Shown here piece after piece: positions 38,601 to 52,124 of a DNA stretch of 64,000 nt (position 1 is its first letter; each line of letters starts with the position of its first letter). Where the stretch lies: assembly GCF_949987515.2 (NCBI RefSeq), contig NC_082696.1, positions 32,468,431 to 32,532,430 on the forward strand, written 5' to 3'. A model generated the notes under the pieces. That model was not told where the DNA came from. It did not search any database and worked only from the letters and a program-made list of their open reading frames with translations. This stretch comes from Delphinus delphis (lineage: Eukaryota > Chordata > Mammalia > Artiodactyla > Delphinidae). The translations under genes and the position numbers were made by a program.

Positions 38601-41600
38601 CCATTTAACATTGTACAACCTTTACTTTCTTTTTACATCTATCTATCTATCTATGTATAGGTTATACTATAGACATATACTCACTTTTTTTTTTTAGCCT
38701 AACAAGAGCATACAAAACAAAACACAGTTATAATGCTTAAGAAATTGAACATTAAAACAATAATTATATTTTAATATATGATCATATTAAAATGTTCCCA
38801 ATTGTCACAATATTGTCCTTAATATCAATAGCTTCTCCCTTACTCCCACCTGGGATTCAAATGAGGGTCATGTGTTGCATTTAATGTCATATTTTTTTGG
38901 TTTCTTAAATCTAGATCAGATCCCTTGATTTTTCTTTAATATTTTGAAGAGTCCAAATCAAATTTCTGATTTTGTCTGTTCTTGGTGACTGAATTCACAT
39001 TAAACATTTTTGGTCACACTACTGCCTAGATGATGTTTATGCCTCTCATTGCATCATCAGAAGAGGGGCATGACATCAGATGGTCCCTTTACTGGAAATG
39101 GAATTTTGACCACTTGGTTAAGGAGACGTTCACCGGTTCTCCCCATCATAAAGATACCTTTTCCTATGTACAATTAATACTAATTTGCGATCCTTGAGAC
39201 CGAGGGAATATCCTACCGCCCAGTGGCTTCACCATGCATTTGTAATCCTTGCCTGAAACAATAATTAGACTAGTGTTTGAGAAACGGTGATTTTTCTCAT
39301 TCTATTATTTCTTCTATATTGATTGGCTGGCAATCTTCCATAATAGTGCTTTTCCTCCCTTTTTTTTTTTTGAATATCACTATTCAAAAACTTCCTTTTT
39401 TTATTCAGTGTTTTATAACTCATTATTGTTTTTCTTTGATGCTTAAATTTACCCAGATTTGACAAAAGGGAGCCCTTCAAGCTGGTTCCTATGCCATTTA
39501 ACATGTCCTCATTCTCTTACTCCTTTGCTTTCTAGTACAAGATGTTCCAGGCTCACCTTGTACTTTTCTCCTCTCAGATTAGAAGTAATCTGTTTCTTCA
39601 AGGAGTCCTTGTTTTTTCAGTAGCAGATTGTGTTTAGAAACCAACCTCTGTGTACTGAGTGTTCTCATTGCTACCGAATGTCTTATATTTTTAAAAAATA
39701 CATTTACTGGTATAGATGAACGGGTTTGCAGGGCAGAAATTGAGACACAGATGTAGAGAACAAATGTATGGACACCATGGGGGAAAGCGGCGGGGGTGGT
39801 GGTGGAGGTGGTGTGATGAACTGGGAGATTGGGATTGACATGTATACACTGATGTGTATTAAATGGATGACTAATAAGAAAAAAAATACATTTACTTATT
39901 TTGTAGGATTTCACCACACAAAAGTTAAAAAGCATAGTATAATGAACTCCCCAATACTCACCACCTAGCCTCAACATTCATTTTCCCATGACTAGTCCTG
40001 TCCTATACATACCCCCAACCAGTTCCCTACTCTGTGTTACTTTGAAACACATCTCTGAATTATATTTTGCCATCTATAAATATTTCAGTATGTGTTTCAA
40101 AAAGATAAAGAAGGTTTTTTAAAAAACACATATCCAGGGCTTCCCTGGTGGCGCAGTGGTTAGGAATCCGGCTGCAAATGCAGGGGACACGGGTTCAAGC
40201 CCTGGTCTGGGAAGATGCCACATGCCGTGGAGCAGCTAAGCCTGTGCGCCACAACTACTGAGCCTGTGCTCTAGAGCCTGCGAGCCACAGCTACTGAGCC
40301 CGTGTGCCACAACTATTGAAGCCAGCATGCCTAGAGCCCATGCTCCTCAACAAGAGAAGCCACCGCAATGAGAAGCCCGTGCCCCGCAATGAAGAGTAGC
40401 CCCCGCTCGCCGCAACTAGAGAGAGCCCACGCAGCAACAAAGAAAGACCCAACGCAGCCAAAAATAAATAAAATAAATGAAAAAAAAAAACCCAAAATAT
40501 ATATCCATATTACTATTATTGTACCTTAAAAATTGCTAATAATTCTTAATTTCAAATATCTAATCAGTGTTCAAATTTCAAATTGAATCACAAATTTCAT
40601 GATTTTTTTTTTTTTTTTAGTTTGTTTGAATCAGGATCCAGATAAGGTTCATACATTGCAGTTGGTTGATAATGCCTTTCAAGACTCGTAATCCCTTCCT
40701 CCCTCCCTCCTTCTGTCTCTGTGTGTCTCTCTCTTTCTCTGCCTCCTTCCCTCTCTCCCTTATTTCATTACCCTCCCTCTTTTTCCTTATCCTTTCTTCC
40801 ATTCCTTTCTCCCTTTCTCCCTCCCTCAAAATTTGTTTGTTGAAGAAACATGGTTATTAAGTTTCTTGTTCTGTCCCCATGTTCTTCTGCTTCTTGTAAA
40901 TTGGTTGACTCTAGATTGATCAGACTCAGGCTCATTTTTTGGTCAAGACTACTTCATATGTGATCATGTATCAAGAGATTAAAAATATCTGGTTGTCTTT
41001 TGTGAAATTAGCAGCTGCTGCTGATCAATGCTTGGATCCTTTTGTTTATTGATGGTTACAAAATGATGTTCTAATTTCTTTTTTTCCTTTATTAATTTGA
41101 ATACTTCTATTAAGAAAAATGTTCTCAAATGGGTTACTTCTTACTTTCATTTACCAGTCTTCAATTTTTTTTTTTTTTGTTCCCTAGCATCTTTCATCAG
41201 TGACCAATTAGTGTTGTTTCATTTTAATTTTCTTGTAAAAATAGTATCTTAACTCATGGATGTAGACATATATATGACATGACCCTAGAGAAAATTTCTC
41301 ATATGTTTCTGGTATATTTTCTGCTTCAGACTTAGAATTGTCTATTTCTGCAAGAAACTCTGATTCCATTTAGTAGGAATATACTTTTGTGACTATGTTC
41401 AAGACACTAGGAATGTTCCTTTCTCTGAGTTGGTCATTGCTTAAAGCCTTTTCAGGGGACAGAAGTACATCTGTGTCTTCTTTCTTCCATGCTGAGAATA
41501 GTGGTTTTCAGGATACAGCAGATAATACAATTAGAGTATCACATAATTATTTATGTGTTTTATCCTCCGTTAATGCACAGCATATCAACAATGTGATTAC

Positions 41601-44600
41601 TAAGAAACAGTTTAAGCTTGTTTTTCTTTTCCTCAGTTGGTTGTATCCTTGGGATACATCCCAGAAGGACTGTAATAATCAAATTACTCTGCTTTAGGTC
41701 GTTTAGGATAGTGATTCTCCATATGGTTATGCCACCAACTGCATACCTGGTTGGGTTAATTAGTTTCATTTCATATTCAATGTTTAGTGATTGCTGTTTT
41801 GAAACTTAATTTTATTTTGTAAACATGTAAATTATTTAAGTGGTCCAAAAGTCAGAATTAAAAACAAGGTGTATAAGAAGTCTCACTTCTATACTTGCGC
41901 CATCACCCTCTTCTCTCCCTGCCCTTCACAGGTAAATTACCTTACAGGTAAATTTCTTTTAATTTTATGGTTTATCCTTCCATTGTTAGATAAATGGTAG
42001 CCCACTATACACACTTCATTATTTATTTACTTATATTTGACTTAGCAGTATGTCTTGGAGATCACTCCATAGTAGTAGAGAGAAATATTTCTTATTCCTT
42101 TTTATTTATGCATTGTACCCTGCTGTGAGGATGTATCGCAGTTTATTTAACCAGCCACCTGATGGTGGACATCTAGGTTGTTTCCAGGCTTTATCATATA
42201 TTTTTAAGAATCTATTTCTACGCCTTTTGGGAAAAGTAAAGGAGTATGCATGCATCATGTGGCCTAAAGAGATGATCCAGGCTCCAGACCATCCTTAGCA
42301 AAAGTATCTTTTAAAAGTGATGGTCTTCTGGGCTTCCCTGGTGGCGCAGTGGTTGAGAGTCCGCCTGCCGATGCAGGCGATGCGGGTTCGTGCCCCGGTC
42401 CGGGAGGATCCCACGTGCCGCAGAGTGACTGGGCCCGTGAGCCACGGCCGCTGAGCCTGCGCGTCCGGAGCCTGTGCTCCGCGGTCGGAGAGGCCACAAC
42501 AGTGAGAGGCCCGCATACAGCAAAAAAAACAAAAAAAAAAAGTGATGGTCTAATATATCTCAACAGATGGAAGGGGGTTTAAGTGAAGGATGGTAGAGTC
42601 TAATTAAACAAGATGAAGACTTTGTTGACTTCTAAGTTGTTGATTCGAACAGTGGAATAAACTAGGAATTTTGTTCAGAAACTTAAAGACAAAACTTCCT
42701 CTCTCATTTTATTCTCTAACAAACTAATTTTTGCTCACCTGCTTTCTAGATTTTATTCACGTTGTGCCCCAAGCTTAAAATGACCTTCCCATTTCTACCC
42801 GTCTGTAGTTCCGTGTTTATCAAGGAAGCCTTATCCCATCCTTTGGGGTCTAGCTCAGTATCTAGCTTTACTGTTAGTGCTTTCCTGTTTGTGAACTTAC
42901 ATTAGATAAAATTTATAAAATCATTCTTTAAACTGTTAAGGTGCCATGCTTTTGATAATTATTGTCAATGTATCCATGTATTTATTTATTTTAATTTTTT
43001 TAAATTTAATTTTTATTTATTTATTTTTGGCTGTGTTGGGTCTTCGTTGCTGTGTGCGGACTTTCTCTCGTTGTGGCAAGCAGGGGCTACTCTTTGTTGT
43101 GGTGTGTAGGCTTCTCATTGTGGTGGCTTCTCTTGTTGCGGAGCACAGGCTCTAGGCGTGCAGGCTTTAGTAGTTGTGGCGCGCCGGCTCAGTAGTTGTG
43201 GCGCACGGGCTTAGTTGCTCTGCGGCATGTGGGATCTTCCTGGACCAGGCCTTGAACCCATGTCCCTGCATTGGCAGGTGGATTCTTAACCACTGCACCA
43301 CCAGGGAAGCCCCTCCATGTATTTATTTATGCATATATGCTTCAGTTCATCTATACAACCATTTATTTATTTGTATATCTTCTAGAAGGCATGCGCATAC
43401 TGTAAGCTTTCTACAGGTCATCAGCATGATTGGTGAAGTAAATATTTATACTCGTCACTCTGAGGTGAGAGTCTAAGCAGATAAAACCTCAAATTCCATT
43501 TCTACTCCATGCTCTCCTGCTTCTGTAAATAAGCAGTAGGCTTTATGTAATACATTGTTCTCTGTTGACCTCATTTTACATTCACTTCCTTTTTCTTATG
43601 GCATTGGGCAATCTTTGTTAATTCCTTATGATCTCTTACAGCAGATTCAAATTTCTCTCTTAAATTTGGAGATCAGGTTTTATAACCTTTAATGTGTGTG
43701 AAGATGAAAATTTAGCTGTTACTTATTGTTTTTTGTGTACCCATGATATCTTAGAGAGTATGCTCTGTAATTATTTTGTTCATTTATCGAATGATCTCTA
43801 TGAGGTGGATATTATGATTCTTTTTCATACAAAAAAACAGGTTAGAGAGATTACATGGCATGCTAAGGCTTGGCTTCAGTGACTAAGCCTTTGAAGCTGG
43901 AGTTTTTCTGGACGATCATGATGACATGTGCCCGCAAGGTATATGTGCATTTAATTTAGGTGTGAGTTTGTGTCCTTGTATTGGTGCTACTGACAACTTC
44001 TTCAGGATAGCTTGGGATGTTATACAAATAAGATTCTGGTTTGTTGAGTCCTTCATATACAATAGAAATTTAGTAGCACTCCTTTATCCTATCTTGGGAG
44101 ACTAAAATCAGTAAGGCTTTATTTAGCAATTTTTAAGATCATAGCTTTGAAATGATAACTATGGTGAAGCCTATATTCTAGATGCATGCCTATATTTTCT
44201 TAAGTCTTTAGTGTCTTTTGGATTCTTACTGAATTATGTTTAATTCAAGTAAATTCATGTTTTATGGCAACTTTGGTTGTCTGGTAACAAAGCTCAGTGC
44301 ATACTGAAGGCTAAAAACTTGCATGGGGGCTCAAGTTGGGGGTTTGTTAGAAAATGGAACATCTCTGGAGGAAGCAGAAGGACAGTGAAAGACATGTTAG
44401 TTCGGAACAGGGTGAGGAGACTGAAAACCTAAGGCAGACACACATTTGTACACAATGCAAAAGTAGGTGTGTAGGATCGTGATCCAGAATTGTCATGAGA
44501 AGTTTAAATTATGATTATTGCTCTCCATTTAAAAAAATAAATTTAAAAAACTGTGAGTTTGAAGTTTTCTAAAACTTCATTTATCTAGAAAAGTATTCAT

Positions 44601-47600
44601 TCCCTAGGATGACAATGACTGAAACACTGTAATAAAATCCCATTTTTACACATGGAAGAATCTTAGATAAGAAATGAATTTCCTAGCAGATGATAAGAAG
44701 TCAGCTGTGGAAATTGACCGAGTAAGCGTAGATTCTCTTGCTTTCTGAATTGAAGCTAGAGTGACTTGATGAGTGAAAAAGTCTAGTCCCTCATTACTGA
44801 TAAAGTGTCTAATGGGCCCCTCATACCTCAAGGCCTACAGAAGAGGGGTGCAGCCTGGGTGAGCTGCCTGATTAATTTATGGTAATGCATGGGAGCCAAG
44901 GACCTTATATGTTTTGAAAATTTTTATTTCATTCCTTTTTTAAAGCACACTTTTCAAAAGGTGAAGAGCTTTTCTTTTGCTGAAATCGCATTGCCTTCTC
45001 TTAGCCAACGAACTGAACCATCCAGTCTGTTAACTAAACAAAAACGACGTGAAACTTCATAAATATTTAAAGCTGCTGCTATGAATTAAACATTGGGATA
45101 AAGAACTAACTCCTTTCATTAAGCACAATGTTAAATCAATAAATAAATAAAGCTCATGACATATTGCTAGGTAAATCCAATGTTTGAACTAATAATATTT
45201 CAGGTTTCTTTACACATTTACTTTGGGTAATGCTTTAAATAATTATATTACGTGTATTTGGTTTATTACAACAAAACCAACTGATTTTAATGAAACATTT
45301 AGGGCTTTTTTTAAATTAATAAATGGTTGGTAAATGGAATTGGTTCAGCCCTTAAGAAAACAAAACAATTAGCAGAACTCTGGGGCCAGGCGAGAAAAAA
45401 ATGGGAAGAGTTTTGTGTGATTTTAAAAGTGAAGCCCAGTACAAATCCCAAAAAATTGGGGGAGCACCGAGCCAGTAACCCTGTACCTCACTGAGCTTGA
45501 TTTCTGTGCTTTTCTCCCTGTCTGGTGTGTGTCTTCATTCATTGAATACACTGGGACAGAACACCCGCAGTGTGTCAGGGCTGTGGTATAGCAGGGATAC
45601 AGAGGTGATTAAGACATGGTTCCTGTCCTTGCGGGGTTCACAGTCCTGCATCAACACTGATCAACCTAGATTCCTCCCTGCCTGCTGTGGGGGGAAGGGA
45701 AAATGGAGCCGAGCAGAATGGCCACTGAATTTAGGATTTAGAAGGTCTGAATTTGCTTCCATATATCACTGGCTATGTGGGCATTTTTAGTCTCTTAAAG
45801 AACCTCAGTTTCCCAACCTAGAATATGCTGTAATAATTTTTATCCCGTTGGAACTTTTGCAGAATAGAATGACAAACCATTTATGAAAGATGAGTGTTAT
45901 TTTTGTCTTACCTTGCAGTAATAGTTAAAAGTCCAAACTGTGATATCTGGCTGCACGTTCTCGTTCTCAACCCCTAGGCACTGTACCATTAATGCTGGAA
46001 ATTTTGCTGGAAATCCACTTTGGCTGCATATTAATGATATCTACTGCTGTTCTTTTAATATTCTCATAGGGAAAATGTATTACAAAAAGTTAAGAAAGAT
46101 TTCTTTTCTCCTATACTGGACTTTCTTGAGACTATAGCAGATTCCAAAGAAGGTTCTGTAGGAGGTTCTGTGGAGAACTTTAGAAGATTCTCTCTTGGAG
46201 CTGAGTTTGCTTGAAAGGAATTAGCTGCTCAACTGCCAAAAGTTGTAGGTTTTAGGAGATGCTCTAGGACAGTGACTCTCAAACATTTTGGCCCTATAAC
46301 CCCTTTAGGCTCTTAAAAATTATTGAGGACCTCAAAAAGCTTTTGTCTTATCAGTCAGGAAGGATGTTGGTGTTGAGGAGAATAACTACCACAGCTTCCA
46401 GTGCTCTGATGAAACCTCAGACGCATGGCCTTCTGGCCAAGAATCTGTGATTTCATACCGTTGGAGCATTTGCTGTCTCCCTGGGGACTGCAGCTCTCTG
46501 TGTTTACTCTGGCTGACCCAAGAAAGAAGGCGTACACAGATTTCTACGGAAGCTGTGATCCCATGGAAGATTTTGAGGAGACGAAGAAGGCTGGTACAAA
46601 GTGATTTTGGAATGTAAAGAATTTCTTTGGATTGAGTTCCATGGAAGTTGGTCACTGACCTGTGTTCCTGAGCTATGAAACGTGAATAAGTAGGCTAAGG
46701 AAAAGTTTCTCTTGATAAATAATTTAAAATACTGTGTATGTGAGGGGGGAGAGCTTTTCTTTATGTCAGTTATACCCATGGATATTTACCATGTTAGAAA
46801 TTAAAATTGAAAAAATTTTAAACTATTAACCCATTTAAAATATATTAGTGTTATGGTGAACATAAATAACATTTTTATGCAAAATAGGCATATTTTCTAA
46901 AACAAATTATTAAGAAGTGTGCCATGGTTTTTCATTTTAGCAACTCTCTAATGTCTGGCTTGAGTTGACGTTAGTTGGATTCTCATATCTACTTCTGCGT
47001 TCAGTCTGTTGGCAATAACATGTCTTGTGAAAACTCTGGAAAACTCCACTGTGCATCATGAGAGAATGAGAGTGAAAAAGGCAAATAATGTCTTAGTAAT
47101 TATTAAAATAGTGTTGACCTCTTAGACTCCTTGAAAAAAGTGTCGGGCACCTCTCTGGCTCCCTGGAGCACACCTTGAGAACTGCTACTTTAGGACACGT
47201 CTTTTGCAGTAGTTTTTAGACTATGAAGTGTTAATGATATGGCACAAAAATGAGCAAAGTAAAGGGAATGAAAGGGAATCAGTTGAATATCCTTGGCCAT
47301 TAAATTAGGAAATCAAGGGCAAACCCAAGAGATACAACCTTCATAATAAGATTTTTATCAAACTATTAGAGAATGATCGTTGTTTTAGTAATTGGTAAAT
47401 ACAATGGGGCTGTCATTTGTAGTAAATACGTTAGAGAAATTCATGTTCTTACTTTTTTTTTCTTATTTTAAGACATTTAATATTAAAAGAGGCTGAATAG
47501 GTAGTAGATAATATTTGAGAAAGGCACAAAACTACGAAAACACTACTTCCTTGCCTGTGATAGTGGTATATCTAAGTCTCAGCTTATTTATTCAGTGGTG

Positions 47601-50600
47601 AAAGTAATAGTAGCAGCAACCACATAAAAGTGTTTGGGAAGTGCCAGGCCTTTAAACCTCACAACAGCCCTCTGAACTAGGTGGCCTTCCCCCTCCCCCT
47701 TCCGCTCTCGCCTTTCCCTCCCCTTCCTCTTTCCCCCTCCCCTTCTCCTTCCATTTCCCCCTTCCCTTCTCCCTTTCTCCTTCCCCTCCCCCAACCCCCT
47801 CCCCCTTTCTTCCTCCCATTTTACAGAAAGGATGGTTAAAGAGTTGCCAGAAGTCAGACACAACTAGGCAGTAGCTAGATGACCGGTGGGCATCCTGGCT
47901 CTAAAGTCTTGCTTTTAGTCTCCCCTCTGCTCTCCCCCTCTCCCCAGTGCTATACAGCCCTTCTTCAGTACCTGCCTTATTTGGATTTTTATGACAGTAT
48001 TACTATATATATCATATATCTGCATATATAATATTGTATATATAATGCCATGTATTACGTATATAACAATGAATGATAATGTATATAAAGGGTACCTGGC
48101 ACACACCAGTGGTTGCTCCTACTCTCACATCTCCCACCTCCTCTCCATCTTCCTCCTCATGGTTTGTCTTCACTTCTAATCTTTCTTGTCTCTTGAAGGT
48201 CAGTTAACTCGAGTTTTTTTTTCTCCTTTGGTTTTTACTGTCTCTTGTTCTCTTGGCCACTGGTATTCACACTCCTAGCACATGGTCTGGTTCGTTGTCT
48301 GTCAGACTTCACATATTGACTCCCTGCAGGTTTGGGATCATCATCACAACAGGATTGTTCTTCATTCTGACCGGAGAAATTCTGCCAATTTCATTGTCAC
48401 CACTCTGAGAATAACTTCTTTCTATAGTTACAATTTTGTTGTGTTCCATTAAAAAACGAGTTAGATACTGTAAATCCTTCCTATATTAATGGCATTTATT
48501 TTAGAGTTTCAGATTGCCAAAAGACAAAACAGGCACCACCAAGATTGGTGACCTGGCGCCCCAGGACATGAAGAAAGTTTGCCATTTAGCCTTAATTGAG
48601 CTGACCGCCCTCTATGATGTATTGGGTGTTGAACTGAAACAACAAAAAGCTGTGAAAATCAAAACAAAAGGTAATTTTGAAATGAAAAACAGTTGGATTT
48701 ACTCCTGAAGTAGTAAGAATGAGCTTGGCTTTTTAGAAGTATTCTTCTGGGGAGTGGGAAACGCCTACAAGATAAACCAACACATGAATACATGTAAAGT
48801 TCAGATTCTAAAACATTCCCTTCAAAATTTTTGTAACTTGATAAAAATGCACTGTCTCCTTGATTATAGAAAATAAAGACACAATCAAATATTTAATTAT
48901 CATAGAAGGAAATTAGAAGGAAATTCTGAATCAAGGATTCTTAACTCAAATGCTCTCTCCTTTGAAAACTGTATTTAAAAACATCTGGTACATATACTTA
49001 CTTATTTCTAAAACTGGATCTTGAAAAATGACTTTAAGATAGTTAATCCTGATCAATTACTTTTGCTTATTTATTTCATGGCAAATACATAGGCAGTTAG
49101 TAGTCTGTCCCTTTGTTCATTTGCATTCTACTTTTAACTTTTCTGCAAAAAATATTCTTCCCTCTATTAAGAAAATAATGCGACTGTGGCACACAATATC
49201 ACTAAACTGTGCTTCTCACAGGTATGTGCAATTTTTTTTTCCTTTGTAAGCAGCTTGCTTTACCCATTATATAAATAGACTTTATTTTTTATAGTATGAT
49301 AGAGAACAGACACCTCCTCAGTTTCTGATTTTTCCAAGATTTTATTTGTCTGGAAATCCAGATAATTTTCTATTGACACAGCTTGTCTGTTTAGGAATCT
49401 CTGACATCTCATTTAACTTTAAAGGTATCTCTTAAAGGGAAACCAAGAATGGGGATTATTGAGTTGCTATGGTAACAAGAGCAAAGACAAGTATTCACCT
49501 GATTTAAGTTTTAGAGGCAATTCCTCTGTAGGATTGAAGTGTACCTTCCCTTCAGGTCCTCTCTCCCATGCTGAGCCCCAGAAGACCTCATTCTGTGTTC
49601 TGTTCCTTTGAGTATTTTAGCTTAAGGCTTGGGATGGTGAATTTCTGAGTCAAATAGTTCTTCTGGTTTTCCACAAGTCCATTATAGATAATGAAGACTT
49701 CAGATGCTTCTTCACAGTCTTCTCCAGATACAAAATAGAAATATAAATAGTTGTGACTCAGTGTTCAAGACTTTAAAAGTGGCTTAAAGAGGTCTTTTAA
49801 TTTTATGTTTTAGAATTGCCTCCTAGCAGAGAGAGAAATATTAAGCCATTCTCATTAAAAGTATCACTATTAATATTATAGATTTTCTTTCCATCTTTTT
49901 TATATTTTTGTATTTTATCTAAGATATTTATCTTATAAACTAGACTTTTGACATTCTTAAAGATCACATTTTTCTTAGTTCCTAAACTAAAAGTTATTTA
50001 CTGGGTTACTAGCATTCTGCTGAATGTCATCTCTATTGAGTGTCACAGTTTCCAATGTCTATTTTCACATCACAGGATAATCCCCCGTTCCATGTTCACA
50101 AATGATTTATATCTCCCCTGATAATGTGTGTTACACTTCTGAGCTAACTATTCACTTAGTGATGGACGTGGGGTAGGAGGTTCTGGGGAGAAGCTATGCT
50201 CACATCAGACTGAAGGTATATAATTTTAATTTAGAAAAATTATCAGTTATTACCTGTCATTTCTTCTGGAGTTATTCCCAAATATATAAAACTACAAATT
50301 TAAATTCACAAAGACCAAGTATAAACTATATTTTCTAAAGGAAAACATTTGTAGAACAAGCCCATAATGTTGGCTGATTTCTCAAAAAGCAAATATTTAT
50401 ATTTTGCTGTATTGTATTCAATAGAATGTAGAATGTCAGTTAAGTATGGAAGAGATGAGTGATATTTATTTTAAGCCAGAACTTTTAGTTTGATTACATT
50501 TAGTAAATTATTTGCATATTTTGCATACTCCCACAGCACTCTATTTCTCATATGTAACAGTTTATACTTTTCTAATTATTTTGGTGATGATTTGTAATCA

Positions 50601-52080
50601 TTTGTTTAGTTGTCTTTACTTGCTAGATTGCTTTATAAGGCAGGGCCAGAATTTTCCAATTAGGTTGTGTGCACCTAATTGGTAGACAGTGTCACTCAGT
50701 CATTCACTTAGGTGCTCAATAAATAGTTGTTGGATCGAGTGACAATATCAGGAATCTGAAACCTTAACATTTTTTCATTAATATTTTATAGGTTGATGAA
50801 AGTGAAGAAATTTTATTTTTCTGTTGCAGATTCTGGCCTTTTTTGTGTTCCATTGACAGTGCTGTTAGAACAAGATCAGAAGAAAGTACCAGGAACTCGA
50901 ATACCCTTGATATTTCAAAAAGTAAGTAGGCCTGAATGGGTCAGCATAGAGAGAACATACTTGAGCTAATAGTGTTTTGTTTTTGTTCTTTTTGCATTCA
51001 TACTATTGTAATATAGTTTTCCAGTTGTTATGCTCTTTTATTTTATACTTCGATTTTTCTATTCAGGAAACAAATTTGTTTCAAGGGCTTATAATTTTTA
51101 TTTCATGGTGATGGTTTCAGTGTTATTACTTGTAACTGTGATTACCTGGCATCATTTTTCTGTCTTATATTAGCTGGCTTTGTATAATTGAGATTTCAGT
51201 TCTATAATACATAGGAGTGGGAACTCCTGGTAAATTTCTAGGGAATTGAATCCTCATGAATATTCCATGCCTGTATGTATTTTCTAAGCTTTCCTATTTA
51301 CAATGAGGATGTCCAATTTAATTTACTAGTGCCTACTTCGAAAGTAGACAAAGAAACCATAAAGTAGAATTAGAAAATGATTGCTAAACTATGAATTCAC
51401 TTGTGTAGTCAACACTCAGTTATTCATAAGACAGTTATCTATGACAATATAGAAACTTCAGTCTAACCTCTGAGCCATCACTGTTGAGAAATACAGATTA
51501 CATTTGATAAAAGACAGAGAATGCCCATGAGGAAGGTAGGTCAAATCAGTTATGGGCTACCCAAGATGCGGATTTTTGCAACAGCCCAGACATCTCACAG
51601 TTCCTGAAAGTTCTGGGGTAGCAAGAATGGCAGTGGGAACTTTCACAGTTGTTTGGCTCAACAAACTCATTCAATACTCAAGCTCAATCTACCTGGCACT
51701 AATTCTTCCATTATTCCAAGACAGTCATTTACTGTCTTACCTACTAAGCTCTGACTTCTTCAGTCCTCATATTCACCATTACATCCAAACCCGTGTCTCA
51801 GTGTTTCTCCTGATGGACCTTGTTCTACACAGCTTATTCTACTCACCAGCTTCTGCCAGTCATTGTCTGCAGAACCTGTGTCTGTGTGGATAGTTGTCAG
51901 CGGTGTCTGTGAAAACAGAGAGATGCTAACAAACGTAGGCCATATTTTCAAATTCTTTTAATGGCAGTAAAAGGTGCGAGTTACTTATACACATGGACAA
52001 AGCAGGGATCTCAGCGGGATCCTTTCCAAGTGTATTTGGGTCCTCCAGAGAAACAGAACCAATAGGAGATTTTATCTCTA

Positions 52081-52124
<44 letters not shown>

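Larger units (their letters stand above)
38545..42290 (-). mobile_element. Old L1M block, interrupted by younger elements
   Basis: Pieces resembling L1M 3' UTR run through the block (CCCAGATTTGAC..GGGAGCCCTTCAAGCTGG near 39455, AAGATGTTCCAGGCTCA near 39538, TTTGTTGAAGAAAC near 40836, and GTCTTGGAGATCACTCCAT near 42052). It is broken by the L1 at 39709 and the SINE at 40137. It may be more than one insertion; extent and orientation are approximate. Confidence 0.5.
38473..48504 (+). other. ARHGAP18: ARHGAP18 intron 5 (phase 0), repeat-dense
   Basis: At 10.0 kb this is the largest complete intron here. It holds an old L1 block broken by younger insertions (about 38545-42290), three SINEs, MIR and L2 fragments, a hAT element with a COX6C retrocopy (46270-47187), and a MIR interrupted by a pyrimidine tract (about 47600-47890). 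The stretch 43900-45480 shows nothing I can assign. Confidence 0.85.

Noticed and set aside
37108..47082. Exact 19-nt match GAATGAGAGTGAAAAAGGC at 37108-37126 and 47064-47082
   Set aside because: The second copy is part of the hAT element, but the first has no further similarity around it. A purine-rich 19-mer shared in 64 kb is uncommon but possible by chance, so no event is claimed.
47995..48075. TA-rich stretch with short palindromes
   Set aside because: Low-complexity alternating AT sequence; no stable or conserved structure can be argued.
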